DNA of 64,000 bases from Fodinibacter sp963695175 (GTDB lineage: Bacteria; Actinomycetota; Actinomycetes; Actinomycetales; Dermatophilaceae), in NCBI GenBank assembly GCA_963695175.1, contig CAVOGG010000002.1:558001-622000 (forward strand), written 5' to 3'. Shown here one piece after another: positions 8,925 through 17,601 of the stretch (position 1 is the first letter of the stretch; every line of letters starts with the position of its first letter). The notes beneath the pieces are model-generated. The model was not told the origin of the DNA and did not search any database. It saw nothing but the letters and a program-made list of their open reading frames with translations. Made by a program: the position numbers and the translations under genes.

Positions 8925-9410
8925 ATGGCCGATGATGGGCGCGTGGACGAGTGGCCGACCCTGGACGACATCGCACGGGAGGAAGCTGAGGTCGTCCTCC
9001 CCCAACTCACCGAGCAGATGGCCTACGAAATCGGATGCCAAGCTGCGGACACCGCTCTCACAGACGGTTTGCCGATCGCGATCGGACTTTGGCGAGGGGA
9101 ACACCAACTGTTCCACTGCGCGCTGCCGGGGTCGACCCGGGACAACGACGACTGGCTGCGGCGGAAGGGGCGGGTCGTCCTGCGGTTCGAGCGCTCGTCG
9201 CTGTACGTCGCGCGCCTGTGCAGGGACGAAGGGACCACCCTTTCGCAGCGATTCGCGTTGCCGCCATCCCGATTCGCCGCCGCAGGCGGGGCCGTCCCGC
9301 TAAGGGTGAGAGGGGCCGGCGTCTTGGGGTGGATGGGTGCCTCCGGTCTGCCGGAGCTTGACGACCACCAGTTCGTCATCAAGACCCTGCGCGACTACCT
9401 CAAGAGATGA
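8925..9410 (+). CDS. UPF0303/HbpS-like (GlcG fold) protein
   Basis: The 161-residue protein matches the UPF0303 family, a GlcG/HbpS-like alpha-beta fold sometimes labelled heme-degrading domain: the LPIAIGLWRGEHQLFHCALPGST core, then DDWLRRKGRVVLRFERSSLYV and the C-terminal DDHQFVIKTLRDYL. The biochemical role is poorly known; heme binding or degradation is a family-level suggestion. A GTG at 8943 is an alternative start six codons in. It stands alone, downstream of the two-component pair. Confidence 0.78.
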   Translation: MADDGRVDEWPTLDDIAREEAEVVLPQLTEQMAYEIGCQAADTALTDGLPIAIGLWRGEHQLFHCALPGSTRDNDDWLRRKGRVVLRFERSSLYVARLCRDEGTTLSQRFALPPSRFAAAGGAVPLRVRGAGVLGWMGASGLPELDDHQFVIKTLRDYLKR

Positions 9411-9663
9411 GGCCCGGGGCCAGCTCGAGTGCATTCCGACTGAAGGTGATCGTTCGAGCGTGGTCGGACATGATCCGCGCTTGGTGATCCGGAGCGCCTG
9501 CAAGCAGATCTCGTCCTTCCCGCGCGCGGGAACTTCGAGCACTCCCAAGGCTGCTTCAGTCGGCGCGAACCGTTTGGCGTGACGCGCATGGGCCTTGGAG
9601 GGCCAAAGGAGAGATTCGCCCGGCCGCCCTCCCTGCAGGCGTGATCCCTCGGGGGTGCTGCAC

Positions 9664-10257
9664 TCAGATTTGCGAGGCGTCGAAGCCGGTCATGCGGATG
9701 AGCCTGGCGGGGACACCTGCAACGATCGCGTTGGCTGGGACGTCGCGCGTGACGACGGCCCCGGCGCCCACGATCGCGCCGTCGCCGATCGTCACACCTG
9801 GGACGACCGTCACTGCGGCGCCTAGCCACACCTTGCGACCGATCAGGATCGGCGCCGGGATCATGTCGGCGCGCTGGTCGGGATCAACGCCATGGTTGAG
9901 AGTGGTCAGCGTGCTGCCGTGGCCGATGAGCGTGCCGTCTCCGATCGTGATGCCCCCGGTGTCTTGGAAGCGGCACCCGATGTTGATGAAGACGTCCTTG
10001 CCCAGGGTCAGGTTCTTGCCGAACTCGCTGTAGAACGGCGGGAAGACGGTGACCGATTCGTCCACTGCCCTGCCGGTGAGCCGGGACAGCAGGGCTCGCA
10101 CTTCCTCCGGCGTTCGGTACCCGGTGTTGAGCTCGGCCAGGACCCGCAGGGCGTCCTGCCCTGCGGCATGCATGAACCGGTGCTGTTCCGAGCCGCCTTC
10201 GATCACTGCGCCGCGGTTGACGTGGTCCAGGAAGTCCGACAGGTTCACCTTGCTCAT
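9664..10257 (-). CDS. Maltose/galactoside-type O-acetyltransferase, left-handed beta-helix
   Basis: The 197-residue protein has an N-terminal maltose-acetyltransferase-like helical region (GYRTPEEVRALLSRLTG) and hexapeptide repeats forming a left-handed beta helix (ITIGDGTLIGHGSTLTTLNHG, ILIGRKVWLGAAVTVVPGV, TIGDGAIVGAGAVVTRDVP). The catalytic histidine of the family is in TLNHG. Members transfer acetyl from acetyl-CoA to sugars. I start at the ATG at 10257 (MSKVNLSDF), although the ribosome site is weak. Confidence 0.85.
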   Translation of the reverse strand: MSKVNLSDFLDHVNRGAVIEGGSEQHRFMHAAGQDALRVLAELNTGYRTPEEVRALLSRLTGRAVDESVTVFPPFYSEFGKNLTLGKDVFINIGCRFQDTGGITIGDGTLIGHGSTLTTLNHGVDPDQRADMIPAPILIGRKVWLGAAVTVVPGVTIGDGAIVGAGAVVTRDVPANAIVAGVPARLIRMTGFDASQI

Positions 10258-10361
10258 GCTGCCACGGCGTTCACGGGCGTTGCCCGAGCCGACCCTGGGC
10301 GCCTTGTGAAGATGTGAGCCAGGTTGACCCAACGCCGGACAAGGGCGGGGCAGGGCCGCAT

Positions 10362-10460
10362 CTACAGGTCCTTGACTGCCCGGATGGCTGCGACCGCGCG
10401 CGGGAACCCGATGTAGGGGAAGCAGTGGACCAGTGCGGCCACCAGGGTGGTCTTCGTCCG
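10362..10460 (-). pseudogene. 3' fragment of a carboxymuconolactone decarboxylase-family gene
   Basis: Read on the minus strand, the last 32 codons before the stop give TLVAALVHCFPYIGFPR and AVAAIRAVKDL. They match the C-terminus of the intact gene ending at 21258 almost residue for residue, and the DNA is similarly close. Everything upstream is missing: the similarity ends where the terC downstream region begins. This is a duplication remnant left behind terC, not a working gene. Confidence 0.75.
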
Positions 10461-10465
10461 ACGTG

Positions 10466-10536
10466 AACTCTCACCTTCAGGAGGCATTCCTAGTGGTGGT
10501 GCGTCTCGCGCCGGGGACCCGTGTGCTCGTCCAGGT
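10466..10536 (-). repeat. terC 3'-end segment, duplicated in part at 28722-28792
   Basis: The terC stop region and following bases (CTCACCTTCAGGAG, then the codons for EHTGPRRETHHH) recur at 28722-28792 at roughly 80-85 percent identity by eye. There they stand without a gene. Confidence 0.6.
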
Positions 10537-11512
10537 AGGCCTCGCTGCGCCCCTTGGCCGCGATCAGGCTGGCGACAGTGGTGATGCCCAGTGTGCCCAG
10601 GATGACGAGGAGTGAGACCCAGATCGGGATGTCCGGAACCCACTCAACCGGGTTGCCTCCGTTGATGAAAGGCACCTCGTTCGTGTGCAGCGCGTGAAAC
10701 ACGAGCTTGACCCCGATGAATCCGAGCAGGAACGCCAGGCCCTTGCTGAGGTAGATCAAGCGCTGCAGCAGCCCTCCGATGAGGAAATACAGCTGGCGCA
10801 GACCCATCAGCGCGAACACGTTCGCGGTGAACACCAGGTACGGCTCCTGGGTCAATCCGTAGATGGCCGGGATCGAGTCCAGAGCGAACAGAAGGTCAGT
10901 GGTGCCGATGGTCAGCATCACCACGAGCATCGGTGTCACCAACCACCGCCCGTTCTGGCGGATGACCACCGCGGCACCGTGGTACTCCTTGGTGGCGGGG
11001 AGCCGGCGTTCGATCCACAGGATGAGTCGGTTCTCCTCGAACTCGTCCTCGTCCTCGGCGCCTTCCCTCGCCAGCTTCACGGCGGTCCAGACGAGGAACG
11101 CGCCGAACAGGTAGAACACCCAGCTGAACCGCTCGATCGCCACGGCGCCCACAGCGATGAACGCTCCCCGCATCACCAGCGCGACCACGATTCCGACCGT
11201 CAGCGCGGTCTGCTGCAGGACCCGTGGAACTGCGAACTTGGCCATGATGATGATGAAGATGAACAGGTTGTCGACCGACAGGGAGTACTCGGTCAACCAG
11301 CCCGCGAAGAACTCGCCACCGTACCGGGGCCCGGCAACCGCGAACACACCCAACCCGAAGGCCACGGCGAGCCCGATGTACGCCGCGAGGTGTCTGGTGA
11401 CTTCCCTCATCGAGGGTTCGTGCGGTCGGCGACCGACAATGAAGAGGTCGACGAGCAAGAGCGAGGTGGTGACGAGCACGGTGGCCCACCACAGCCACGA
11501 AGGAACGTTCAT
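10490..11512 (-). CDS. terC: TerC-family integral membrane protein
   Basis: The 340-residue protein has about eight membrane spans with the two family acidic motifs, EYSLSVDNLF (D81) and LFALDSIPAIYG, in paired spans. A charged loop (EGAEDEDEFEENR) separates the halves and the tail ends in HHH. TerC proteins are linked to tellurite resistance and, in better-studied cases, to metal (manganese) export or metallation of secreted proteins; which applies here is unknown. A 26-codon ORF ends inside the terC start codon (ATGA overlap), so terC may be translated by coupling. Confidence 0.93.
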   Translation of the reverse strand: MNVPSWLWWATVLVTTSLLLVDLFIVGRRPHEPSMREVTRHLAAYIGLAVAFGLGVFAVAGPRYGGEFFAGWLTEYSLSVDNLFIFIIIMAKFAVPRVLQQTALTVGIVVALVMRGAFIAVGAVAIERFSWVFYLFGAFLVWTAVKLAREGAEDEDEFEENRLILWIERRLPATKEYHGAAVVIRQNGRWLVTPMLVVMLTIGTTDLLFALDSIPAIYGLTQEPYLVFTANVFALMGLRQLYFLIGGLLQRLIYLSKGLAFLLGFIGVKLVFHALHTNEVPFINGGNPVEWVPDIPIWVSLLVILGTLGITTVASLIAAKGRSEAYLDEHTGPRRETHHH

Positions 11513-11589
11513 TCAGGGCCCCCGTCGACCCAGGCCGCCAGGCCTGCGTGACTCGTGCCCGTTGAGGTCCGAGCAGGACTGTGGGTCAT
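11509..11589 (-). CDS. 26-codon leader ORF translationally coupled to terC
   Basis: ATG at 11589 follows a strong GGAGGA site six bases upstream. The frame encodes MTHSPARTSTGTSHAGLAAW and six more residues, then stops with a TGA that overlaps the terC ATG. The peptide has no hydrophobic span or known motif. The good ribosome site plus exact overlap suggest a leader peptide controlling terC expression; this is inference from geometry only. Confidence 0.5.
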   Translation of the reverse strand: MTHSPARTSTGTSHAGLAAWVDGGPE

Positions 11590-11745
11590 GCTTCCTCCGA
11601 TCTGAGTGCACGATCCATCACCGAATCGCCTGTCGTGTATGTGACTTGCCAGTTGGACGTGAGTGCTGACTCAACTCGCCGGCGGGTCAGTGCTCGTCCG
11701 GACGTTGCCAAGAGTGGCCGCAGCTCACCTGAGCCCTGACCCGGA

Positions 11746-12216
11746 TCAGGCCCGGGTCACGACGACGCCGTCCTCGTCGGCCCAGAGCGTCTGCCCCGGC
11801 ACGAACTCGACCCCGCCGAAGGCCACCGAGGTGTCGCGGCTCCCTATGCCCTCCTTCGCGCTCTTGCGCGGGTTCGAGCCCAGCGCCAGCGCACCCAGGG
11901 GCAGGTCACGCAGCGCCACGACGTCGCGCACTGCACCGTGGATGACGACCCCCGACCAGCCCTGCGCGACGGCCGAGGCCGCGATGAGATCGCCCATGAG
12001 CGCGGACTCCAACGAGCCCTGGCCGTCGACGACAAGCACTCGTCCCTCCCCCGGCTCGGCGAGGGCGGCCTTGACCAGCGCGTTGTCACGATGGCACCGC
12101 ACGGTGCTGATGACACCGGAGAACGTGGTGCGCCCGCCGTAGTGCCGCAGCTGCACGGAGCAGGACTGCAGTTCGTCGCCGCGTTCGTCCCAGAGGTCGG
12201 CGGTCGACACGCTCAC
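11746..12216 (-). CDS. rraA: RraA-family protein (4-hydroxy-4-methyl-2-oxoglutarate aldolase-like)
   Basis: The 156-residue protein carries the RraA fold: STADLWDERGDELQSC, DGQGSLESALMGDLIAASA, then GWSGVVIHGAVRDVVAL with the substrate/metal-binding GxxRD pattern, and GQTLWADEDGVVV near the end. Family members are either RNase E inhibitors or divalent-metal aldolases acting on 4-carboxy-4-hydroxy-2-oxo acids. The second role fits better in an operon for tricarboxylate uptake. The GTG at 12216 has AAGGAGGA upstream and overlaps the usp stop. Confidence 0.87.
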   Translation of the reverse strand: MSVSTADLWDERGDELQSCSVQLRHYGGRTTFSGVISTVRCHRDNALVKAALAEPGEGRVLVVDGQGSLESALMGDLIAASAVAQGWSGVVIHGAVRDVVALRDLPLGALALGSNPRKSAKEGIGSRDTSVAFGGVEFVPGQTLWADEDGVVVTRA

Positions 12217-12611
12217 GCGGTGTCCTCCTTGACGGCGAGCACCGGGCACCGGGCGTCGAGCAGGATCCGCTGGGCGGCGGAGCCCATGATCAGCTTCCCG
12301 ACCGGGCTGCGGTGTCGCAGGCCGATGACGATCACCGATGCCTCGCGCTCGCCCGCCACCCGCACGAGGGCGTCGGCCGGGTCGCTACCCTGCTCGATTC
12401 GCATGACCTCGATGTCGACGCCGAGCTCAGCGACGTCGCGTTCCACGCGGTCGAGGTCGTCGGACTTGGCCCGGTGCGCGTCGACGAGCACGTCGTCGCG
12501 GGACATGTTGACGACCAGGAGGGGCTCGGAGCGCCGCCTGGACTCCGCGACGCCGGCGCGCAGCGTAGCCTCCCCGAGCGGGGTGGGGACGTAGCCGACG
12601 AGGACGGTCAT
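12213..12611 (-). CDS. Universal stress protein, UspA family
   Basis: The 132-residue single-domain protein has the UspA nucleotide-binding fold with the ATP-binding signature (GLRHRSPVGKLIMGSAAQRIL) near the C-terminus and ending CPVLAVK. Usp proteins of this type bind ATP and modulate stress or metabolic responses. It overlaps tctA by four bases and rraA by four, so it belongs to the tct operon, where it may tune transport to energy state (inference). Confidence 0.9.
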   Translation of the reverse strand: MTVLVGYVPTPLGEATLRAGVAESRRRSEPLLVVNMSRDDVLVDAHRAKSDDLDRVERDVAELGVDIEVMRIEQGSDPADALVRVAGEREASVIVIGLRHRSPVGKLIMGSAAQRILLDARCPVLAVKEDTA

Positions 12612-14290
12612 GATTCCGGTTCCTTTCTGGTGGGCGCGGGAGAGCTGGACCCGAAGGTCGAGTCATGCAGGTCGCGGCCGCGGTCGTCGGGCGACGACTC
12701 ACCGTCGGCGACGTACGGGCCGTCCTGGAGGTCCGCCGTGCCACTCCCGTCGGTGCCACTGGGGCCAAAGCCACCGGTGCCGGAGCCGCCAGTGCCGTCG
12801 ACACCGCGGTCCACGACGCGGCGGAGCCGGGCGATGAGCGGCCAGAGCAGCACCACGAGGACGATGCCGTAGCAGACCCAGGAGACCGGTCCCCCGATCA
12901 GTCCGGACGCATCGCCGCCAGTGCCCTGCAGCGAGCGACGCAGGTGCTTCTCGAACAGCGGGCCGAGGATGGCCCCCACGATCAGGGGCAGCACCGGCAG
13001 CCCGAAACGCCGCATCGCGAACCCGAGCAGGCCGAGCGCCAGCAGGAGGAACAGGTCGAACGGCTGGCCCTGCACGGCGTACGCACCCATCGACGCGAAG
13101 AAGAGGATCCCCGCGTAGAGGTAGGGCCGCGGGATGCGCAGCAGCTTGGCCCAGGTCGGCGCGAGCGGCAGGTTGAGCACCAGGAGGAAGAAGTTGCCGA
13201 TGAACAGGCTGGCGATGAGCATCCAGACCAGGTCGGGCTCCTTGGTGAGCAGCAGCGGCCCCGGCTCGATGCCGTAGCTCATCAGCGCCGCGAGGATGAT
13301 GGCCGCGGTGGCGTTGGTCGGCAGGCCCAGCGCCAGCAGCGGCACCATGGTGCCCGCGGCCGAGGCGTTGTTGGCCGCCTCCGGCCCTGCAACACCCTCG
13401 ATCGCGCCCTTGCCGAACTCCTCGGGGTGCTTGGAGAGCTTGCGCTCGGTGAGGTAGCTGAGGAAGGTCGGGATCTCGGCCCCGCCGGCGGGGATGGCCC
13501 CGAACGGGAAGCCGAGCGCAGTGCCGCGCAGCCACGGCTTCCACGACCGCCCCCAGTCCGCCTTGGACAGCCACGGCCGACCCACGGGGATGACGGTCGC
13601 GGCCTTGCGTCGCAGGTGCGCTGCAACCCACAGCGCCTCGCCCACGGCGAAGATGCCGACCGCGATCACCACGACGTCGATGTTGTCGGCCAGGAAGGGG
13701 CTGCCGAAGGTGAGCCGCTGCTGGCCGGTGACGAAGTCGGTGCCCACGAGGCCCAACGCGAGGCCGATGAGCAGGGCGGCGAAGCCACGGACCCGGGAGG
13801 AGCCCAGGATCGCGGCCGTGCCGACGAAGGCGACGAGGATGATGCCGAGGAACTCCGGCGAGCCGAGAGAGATCGCGAAGCTCACCACCTGCGGCATGAC
13901 GAGCACGATGAGCATCGTGCCGATCGTGCCGGCGATGAACGAGCCGATCGCCGACGTCGCGAGGGCCTGCGCCGCGCGGCCCGTCTTGGCCATCTTGTTG
14001 CCCTCGAGGGCGGTGACGACCGAGGCCGACTCACCGGGGGTGTTGAGCAGGATCGACGTCGTCGACCCGCCGTACATGCCGCCGTAGAAGATGCCGCCGA
14101 ACAGGATCAACGACTGCTCGACGGGCAGCCCGTAGGTGATCGGCAGCAGCAGGGCCACCGTCATGGCCGGGCCGATGCCGGGGAGCACCCCGACGGCCGT
14201 GCCCACGATGACCCCCAGCAGCGCGAAGAGGAGGTTCAGCGGCGTGATGACGTCGGCGAAGCCGCCGAGCAGTGCGGAGAAGTTGTCCAT
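12608..14290 (-). CDS. tctA: Tripartite tricarboxylate transporter large membrane subunit
   Basis: The 560-residue protein is a TctA permease with about 12 spans and the conserved opening PLNLLFALLGVIVGTAVGVLP, LPITYGLPVEQSLILFGGIFY and TTSILLNTPGESASVVTALEG. The second half has the matching GxxPAGGAEIPTFLSY and GLPTNATAAIILAAL segments. A hydrophilic, Gly/Thr-rich tail of about 60 residues is unusual. With TctB and TctC it forms a cation-driven, binding-protein-dependent carboxylate importer. Its start overlaps the tctB stop by one base (TGATG). Confidence 0.95.
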   Translation of the reverse strand: MDNFSALLGGFADVITPLNLLFALLGVIVGTAVGVLPGIGPAMTVALLLPITYGLPVEQSLILFGGIFYGGMYGGSTTSILLNTPGESASVVTALEGNKMAKTGRAAQALATSAIGSFIAGTIGTMLIVLVMPQVVSFAISLGSPEFLGIILVAFVGTAAILGSSRVRGFAALLIGLALGLVGTDFVTGQQRLTFGSPFLADNIDVVVIAVGIFAVGEALWVAAHLRRKAATVIPVGRPWLSKADWGRSWKPWLRGTALGFPFGAIPAGGAEIPTFLSYLTERKLSKHPEEFGKGAIEGVAGPEAANNASAAGTMVPLLALGLPTNATAAIILAALMSYGIEPGPLLLTKEPDLVWMLIASLFIGNFFLLVLNLPLAPTWAKLLRIPRPYLYAGILFFASMGAYAVQGQPFDLFLLLALGLLGFAMRRFGLPVLPLIVGAILGPLFEKHLRRSLQGTGGDASGLIGGPVSWVCYGIVLVVLLWPLIARLRRVVDRGVDGTGGSGTGGFGPSGTDGSGTADLQDGPYVADGESSPDDRGRDLHDSTFGSSSPAPTRKEPES

Positions 14291-14805
14291 CAGAGGATTC
14301 CATCCAGGATGCCCGCCGGAAGGTTGACGCCCAGGCCGATCGCGAAGCCGTAGAACGTGATGAGGCTCAGCGCGATGCCGATCGCAAGCCCACGCACGTG
14401 GTGGCGGTTGCCGAGCGCGAAGGAGGCCAGGGCGAACAGCAGCGCACCGCTGATCACCCAGCCGAGCGGCTCGATGAGGAAGGCGTTGAGCAGGAACGCG
14501 CCGGCGAGCAGGCCGACCGTCCTCCAGTCAGCGGGGTGGCCCAGCTCGACGTCCTCGCCCGCCTCCTGCTCCCCGACCCCGCCGCGCGAGACGTCGAGGG
14601 CGTAGAGGGCCGACACCACGATGAGCGCGGCACCGATGACGAACGGCAGCGCCTTCGGGCCGACCGGGTCGTTGCTGCTCGTCGCGTCACCGATCCGGGT
14701 GGCGTCCCAGATGACGACCAGCCCGGCCAGGGCCAGGACCGCGCACAGGCCGTACTGTGCGCGGTCCCGGACCCGGCTCGGGACCGTGGTGGCCTCGGCG
14801 GTCAT
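14290..14805 (-). CDS. tctB: Tripartite tricarboxylate transporter small membrane subunit
   Basis: The 171-residue protein has four hydrophobic spans (LCAVLALAGLVVIW, LPFVIGAALIVVSALYAL, VGLLAGAFLLNAFLIEPLGW, GLAIGIALSLITFYGFAIG) as in TctB, the small partner subunit. It starts four bases inside the end of tctC and runs directly into tctA. Position between the binding protein and the large permease confirms the assignment. Confidence 0.93.
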   Translation of the reverse strand: MTAEATTVPSRVRDRAQYGLCAVLALAGLVVIWDATRIGDATSSNDPVGPKALPFVIGAALIVVSALYALDVSRGGVGEQEAGEDVELGHPADWRTVGLLAGAFLLNAFLIEPLGWVISGALLFALASFALGNRHHVRGLAIGIALSLITFYGFAIGLGVNLPAGILDGIL

Positions 14806-15815
14806 GCCAGGCCGAGGGTCTGGAGGAGGTCGGCCACCTTGGTGTCCTGATCCTTGAGGAACGTGCCGAACTCGTCACCGGTGGCGAAGGCGTCGACCCA
14901 GCCCTTCTCCTCGAGCTGGGCCTTCCACGCCGCCGACTCGTGCATCTTGGTGAACGCGTCGATCCAGACCTGCTTGTCCTCCTCGGAGAGGCCGGGGGGC
15001 GCGACGACGCCACGCCAGTTGGCGAACTCGAGGTCGATGCCCTTCTCCTTGAGCGTCGGCACGTCCTTGAGCGCCTCCACCCGCTCGGGGCTGGTCACGG
15101 CGAGTACGCGGATGTCGCCGGCCTCGACCTGGGCGAGGAACTCACCGAAGCCCGAGGCGCCGAAGGCGATCTTGTTCCCCAGCAGCGCGGGCAGCAGCTC
15201 GCCACCGCCGTCGTACGACACGTAGCTCACGTCCTTGGGGTCGATGCCCACGGTCTGGGCCAGCTGCATCGGCAGCAGGTGGTCGGGGCCGCCGGGCGAC
15301 GACCCGCCGCCGACCGACATGCCCTTGGGGTCCTTCTTCCAGGCCTCGACCAGCTGGTTGATGTCGGTGTACGGGGAGTCCTTGGGCACGACGATCGCCC
15401 CGGCCTCCTCGATCAGCTTGGCGATGGGGGTGGTCTCGTTGAGCGAGGCCTTCGACTTCTGGGTGTAGGCAGCACCGAGCACCCCCAGGCCCATCTGCAT
15501 GGCCAGCTTGCCGTTGCCCTTCTCGTTGACCACGCGCTGGAGGCCGACGGTGCCACCGGCCCCCGGCAGGTTGAAGACCTGCACCGGGCCGGTGATGCCC
15601 TCCTCCTCCATCACCTTGGCGGCCGTGCGTGCGGTCGTGTCGTACCCGCCCCCGGGGGCGTTGGGGACCATGTACTGCAGGCCGGTGGCCGCCTTCGCGG
15701 CACCACCGGAGCCGGCCGAGGTGTCCGATGCCGACTTGTCCTTCGTGGCCCCGCAGCCGGAGATGGCGAGGGTGGCCGCGAGGACGGCGCCGAGGGCGAT
15801 GCGGTGAAGTCTCAT
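14802..15815 (-). CDS. tctC: Tripartite tricarboxylate transporter substrate-binding lipoprotein
   Basis: The 337-residue protein begins with a lipoprotein signal (MRLHRIALGAVLAATLAISG before C21), then a TctC/Bug-type periplasmic-binding fold with the hallmark PNAPGGGYDTTARTAAKVME, FNLPGAGGTVGLQRVV, and VGGGSSPGGPDHLLP loops that clamp carboxylates. It captures a di- or tricarboxylate outside the membrane and hands it to TctAB. It is the first gene of the operon and is divergent from the two-component genes that probably control it. Confidence 0.95.
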   Translation of the reverse strand: MRLHRIALGAVLAATLAISGCGATKDKSASDTSAGSGGAAKAATGLQYMVPNAPGGGYDTTARTAAKVMEEEGITGPVQVFNLPGAGGTVGLQRVVNEKGNGKLAMQMGLGVLGAAYTQKSKASLNETTPIAKLIEEAGAIVVPKDSPYTDINQLVEAWKKDPKGMSVGGGSSPGGPDHLLPMQLAQTVGIDPKDVSYVSYDGGGELLPALLGNKIAFGASGFGEFLAQVEAGDIRVLAVTSPERVEALKDVPTLKEKGIDLEFANWRGVVAPPGLSEEDKQVWIDAFTKMHESAAWKAQLEEKGWVDAFATGDEFGTFLKDQDTKVADLLQTLGLA

Positions 15816-15915
15816 CGTTGAGATCACTTTCCTGAGGAGTGGGCGAACGAGAGAATCGTGGGTGCGGGAGTGGGCTACTGTCGCGCTTCTGTCGGCAGAG
15901 AAGGTTGAGTTCATA
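15816..15915. promoter_or_regulatory. Divergent promoter region between tctC and the CitA-like kinase
   Basis: The 100-base gap must hold promoters in both directions and is the natural binding site for the CitB-like regulator. I saw no clear inverted repeat. An AGGAAAG ribosome site precedes tctC and GAGAAGG precedes the kinase GTG. Confidence 0.4.
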
Positions 15916-17601
15916 GTGGTCACGCGCAGGCGACGTCGCCCGACGCTGGCGGGGCAGCTCTTCGCCCTCCAGCTCGCGATCATCGTCGTCGTCCTGGTCG
16001 CCGTCGCGGGGGTCTCTCTCGCCCAGACCGCAGCCACCTTCGAACGCGTCGAGGGGCGGCGGGTCGCCGGCCTGGCCGAGCAGATCGCCGTGAGCCCTCT
16101 CGTGCGCACCAGCCTGGCCGAGCCCGAGACCCGCACCGGGCTCGCCACCCTGGCCCAGAGCCTCGTGACCCAGACCGGGGTCTCGTCGGTGAGCTTCGCC
16201 GAGACCGACCTCGACGTGCGCGTCTCCACCGACCCGTCGGTCGAGGGCAGCCGGATGGTCCTCGGGAGCCCGCGGGTGGAGAGCGGTGCGAGCTGGTCCG
16301 GGACGCTGGAGATCGACGGTGTCGACCACCTGGTCTCGCAGGTCCCGGTGCTCGGTGAGTCGGAGGATGCCGTCGGGGCTCACCTCGGCACGGTCATGGT
16401 GGCCGAGCGCGTGCCGTCGACCTGGGAGCGGCTGCAGGGCACTTCGTCCTACCTGCTCACTTACCTCGGGATCGCACTCGCCGTCGGGCTGGGCGGCTCC
16501 TGGCTCCTCTCCCGCCGGATCAAGCGCCAGACTCGCGGGATGGAGCCGGGCGAGATCGCCGGCCTCGCCGAGCACCGCGAGGCGATGCTGCGCGGCATTG
16601 CGGAGGGCGTGATCGCACTTGATCCGCAACACAGGATCACCCTCGTCAACGAGGTGGCGCGGCAGCTGCTCGACCTGCCCGAGCACGCGATCGGTATGTC
16701 GATCGGAGACCTGCGCATCGAGGGTCGGCTTCGCGAGGTACTGGTCGGCGAGAACCCTCGGCCACGGGCAACCGACGGGATCGAGCCCGACGACAACGTC
16801 ACCGCCGCGCGCGACGAGGTGGTCATCCGGCGCGGCCGAGTCCTCGTCATGAGCACGATGCGAGTGGTGAGCGGCGGCCGGGTGCTGGGCACGGTCACCA
16901 CGATGCGCGACCGGACGGCACTGGCCGACCTCGAGCAGGAGATCGGGTCGTTCCGTTCGACAGCGCACGTGCTGCGCGCCCAGGCCCACGAGTTCGCCAA
17001 CCAGCTGCACACCATCAGCGGCCTGATCCAGATCGGGGAGCTCGACGAGGTGGTGCGCTACGTCGACGCCCTGAGCGAGCGCCGAGACGCACTCGACCTC
17101 ACCGTCAACACCCTCGTGCGTGACCCCACGATCGCCGCACTCCTGATGGCCAAGGTCGCGACGGCCAACGAGCGTCGCGTCGAGCTGACGATCAGCGACG
17201 AGACGACCCTCGAGCGACTGGAGCCAGAGGACGCCGCTGACGTCGCCACGGTGCTCGGCAACCTCGTCGACAACGCACTCGAACACGCACCCCGCGGCAC
17301 GGCATCCGCGTCTTGGGTCAGAGTGCGGATCCGCCAGGACACGAGCACCGTCGAGATCGTCGTGTCCGACTCCGGCCCGGGCATCCCCGACGAGCTCGTG
17401 CCCACCGTGTTCGAGCACGGGGTCACGACCAAGCGTGTCGACCCGATGGAGCACGGCGTGGGGCTCGCACTCACCCGGCTCGTATGCCGGCGGCGTGGCG
17501 GAGAGATCCACGTCGAGCGCCAGGATGGCGTTACGTCGTTCGTCGCCCGCCTCGGCGTCGCCAACCTCACCGAACCCGTTGCGGCGGAGTCGTTCTCGTG
17601 A
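15916..17601 (+). CDS. CitA/DcuS-type sensor histidine kinase
   Basis: The 561-residue protein has a first membrane span (FALQLAIIVVVLVAVAGVSL), an extracellular PAS-like sensor of about 140 residues, a second span (LGIALAVGLGGSWLL), a cytoplasmic PAS domain, and a kinase core with SHEFMN-like AHEFANQLHTISGLIQ (phospho-accepting H358), N box GNLVDNALEHAP and G box SDSGPGIP. This architecture senses extracellular carboxylates. It is divergent from tctCBA, so the ligand is probably the same compound. I chose GTG 15916 over 15862 because of the GAGAAGG site and basic start. Confidence 0.9.
   Translation: MVTRRRRRPTLAGQLFALQLAIIVVVLVAVAGVSLAQTAATFERVEGRRVAGLAEQIAVSPLVRTSLAEPETRTGLATLAQSLVTQTGVSSVSFAETDLDVRVSTDPSVEGSRMVLGSPRVESGASWSGTLEIDGVDHLVSQVPVLGESEDAVGAHLGTVMVAERVPSTWERLQGTSSYLLTYLGIALAVGLGGSWLLSRRIKRQTRGMEPGEIAGLAEHREAMLRGIAEGVIALDPQHRITLVNEVARQLLDLPEHAIGMSIGDLRIEGRLREVLVGENPRPRATDGIEPDDNVTAARDEVVIRRGRVLVMSTMRVVSGGRVLGTVTTMRDRTALADLEQEIGSFRSTAHVLRAQAHEFANQLHTISGLIQIGELDEVVRYVDALSERRDALDLTVNTLVRDPTIAALLMAKVATANERRVELTISDETTLERLEPEDAADVATVLGNLVDNALEHAPRGTASASWVRVRIRQDTSTVEIVVSDSGPGIPDELVPTVFEHGVTTKRVDPMEHGVGLALTRLVCRRRGGEIHVERQDGVTSFVARLGVANLTEPVAAESFS

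Noticed and set aside
11513..11745. Manganese (yybP-ykoY) riboswitch upstream of terC
   Set aside because: I could not find the conserved paired loops on either strand. A covariance-model search would be decisive.
12665..14353. Long plus-strand open frame opposite tctA
   Set aside because: It is the antisense shadow of tctA, rich in Gln/Arg/Glu/Asp, with no recognisable fold.
15142..17511. Long minus-strand open frame across the kinase gene
   Set aside because: Antisense to the CitA-like kinase, whose motifs are unmistakable on the plus strand.
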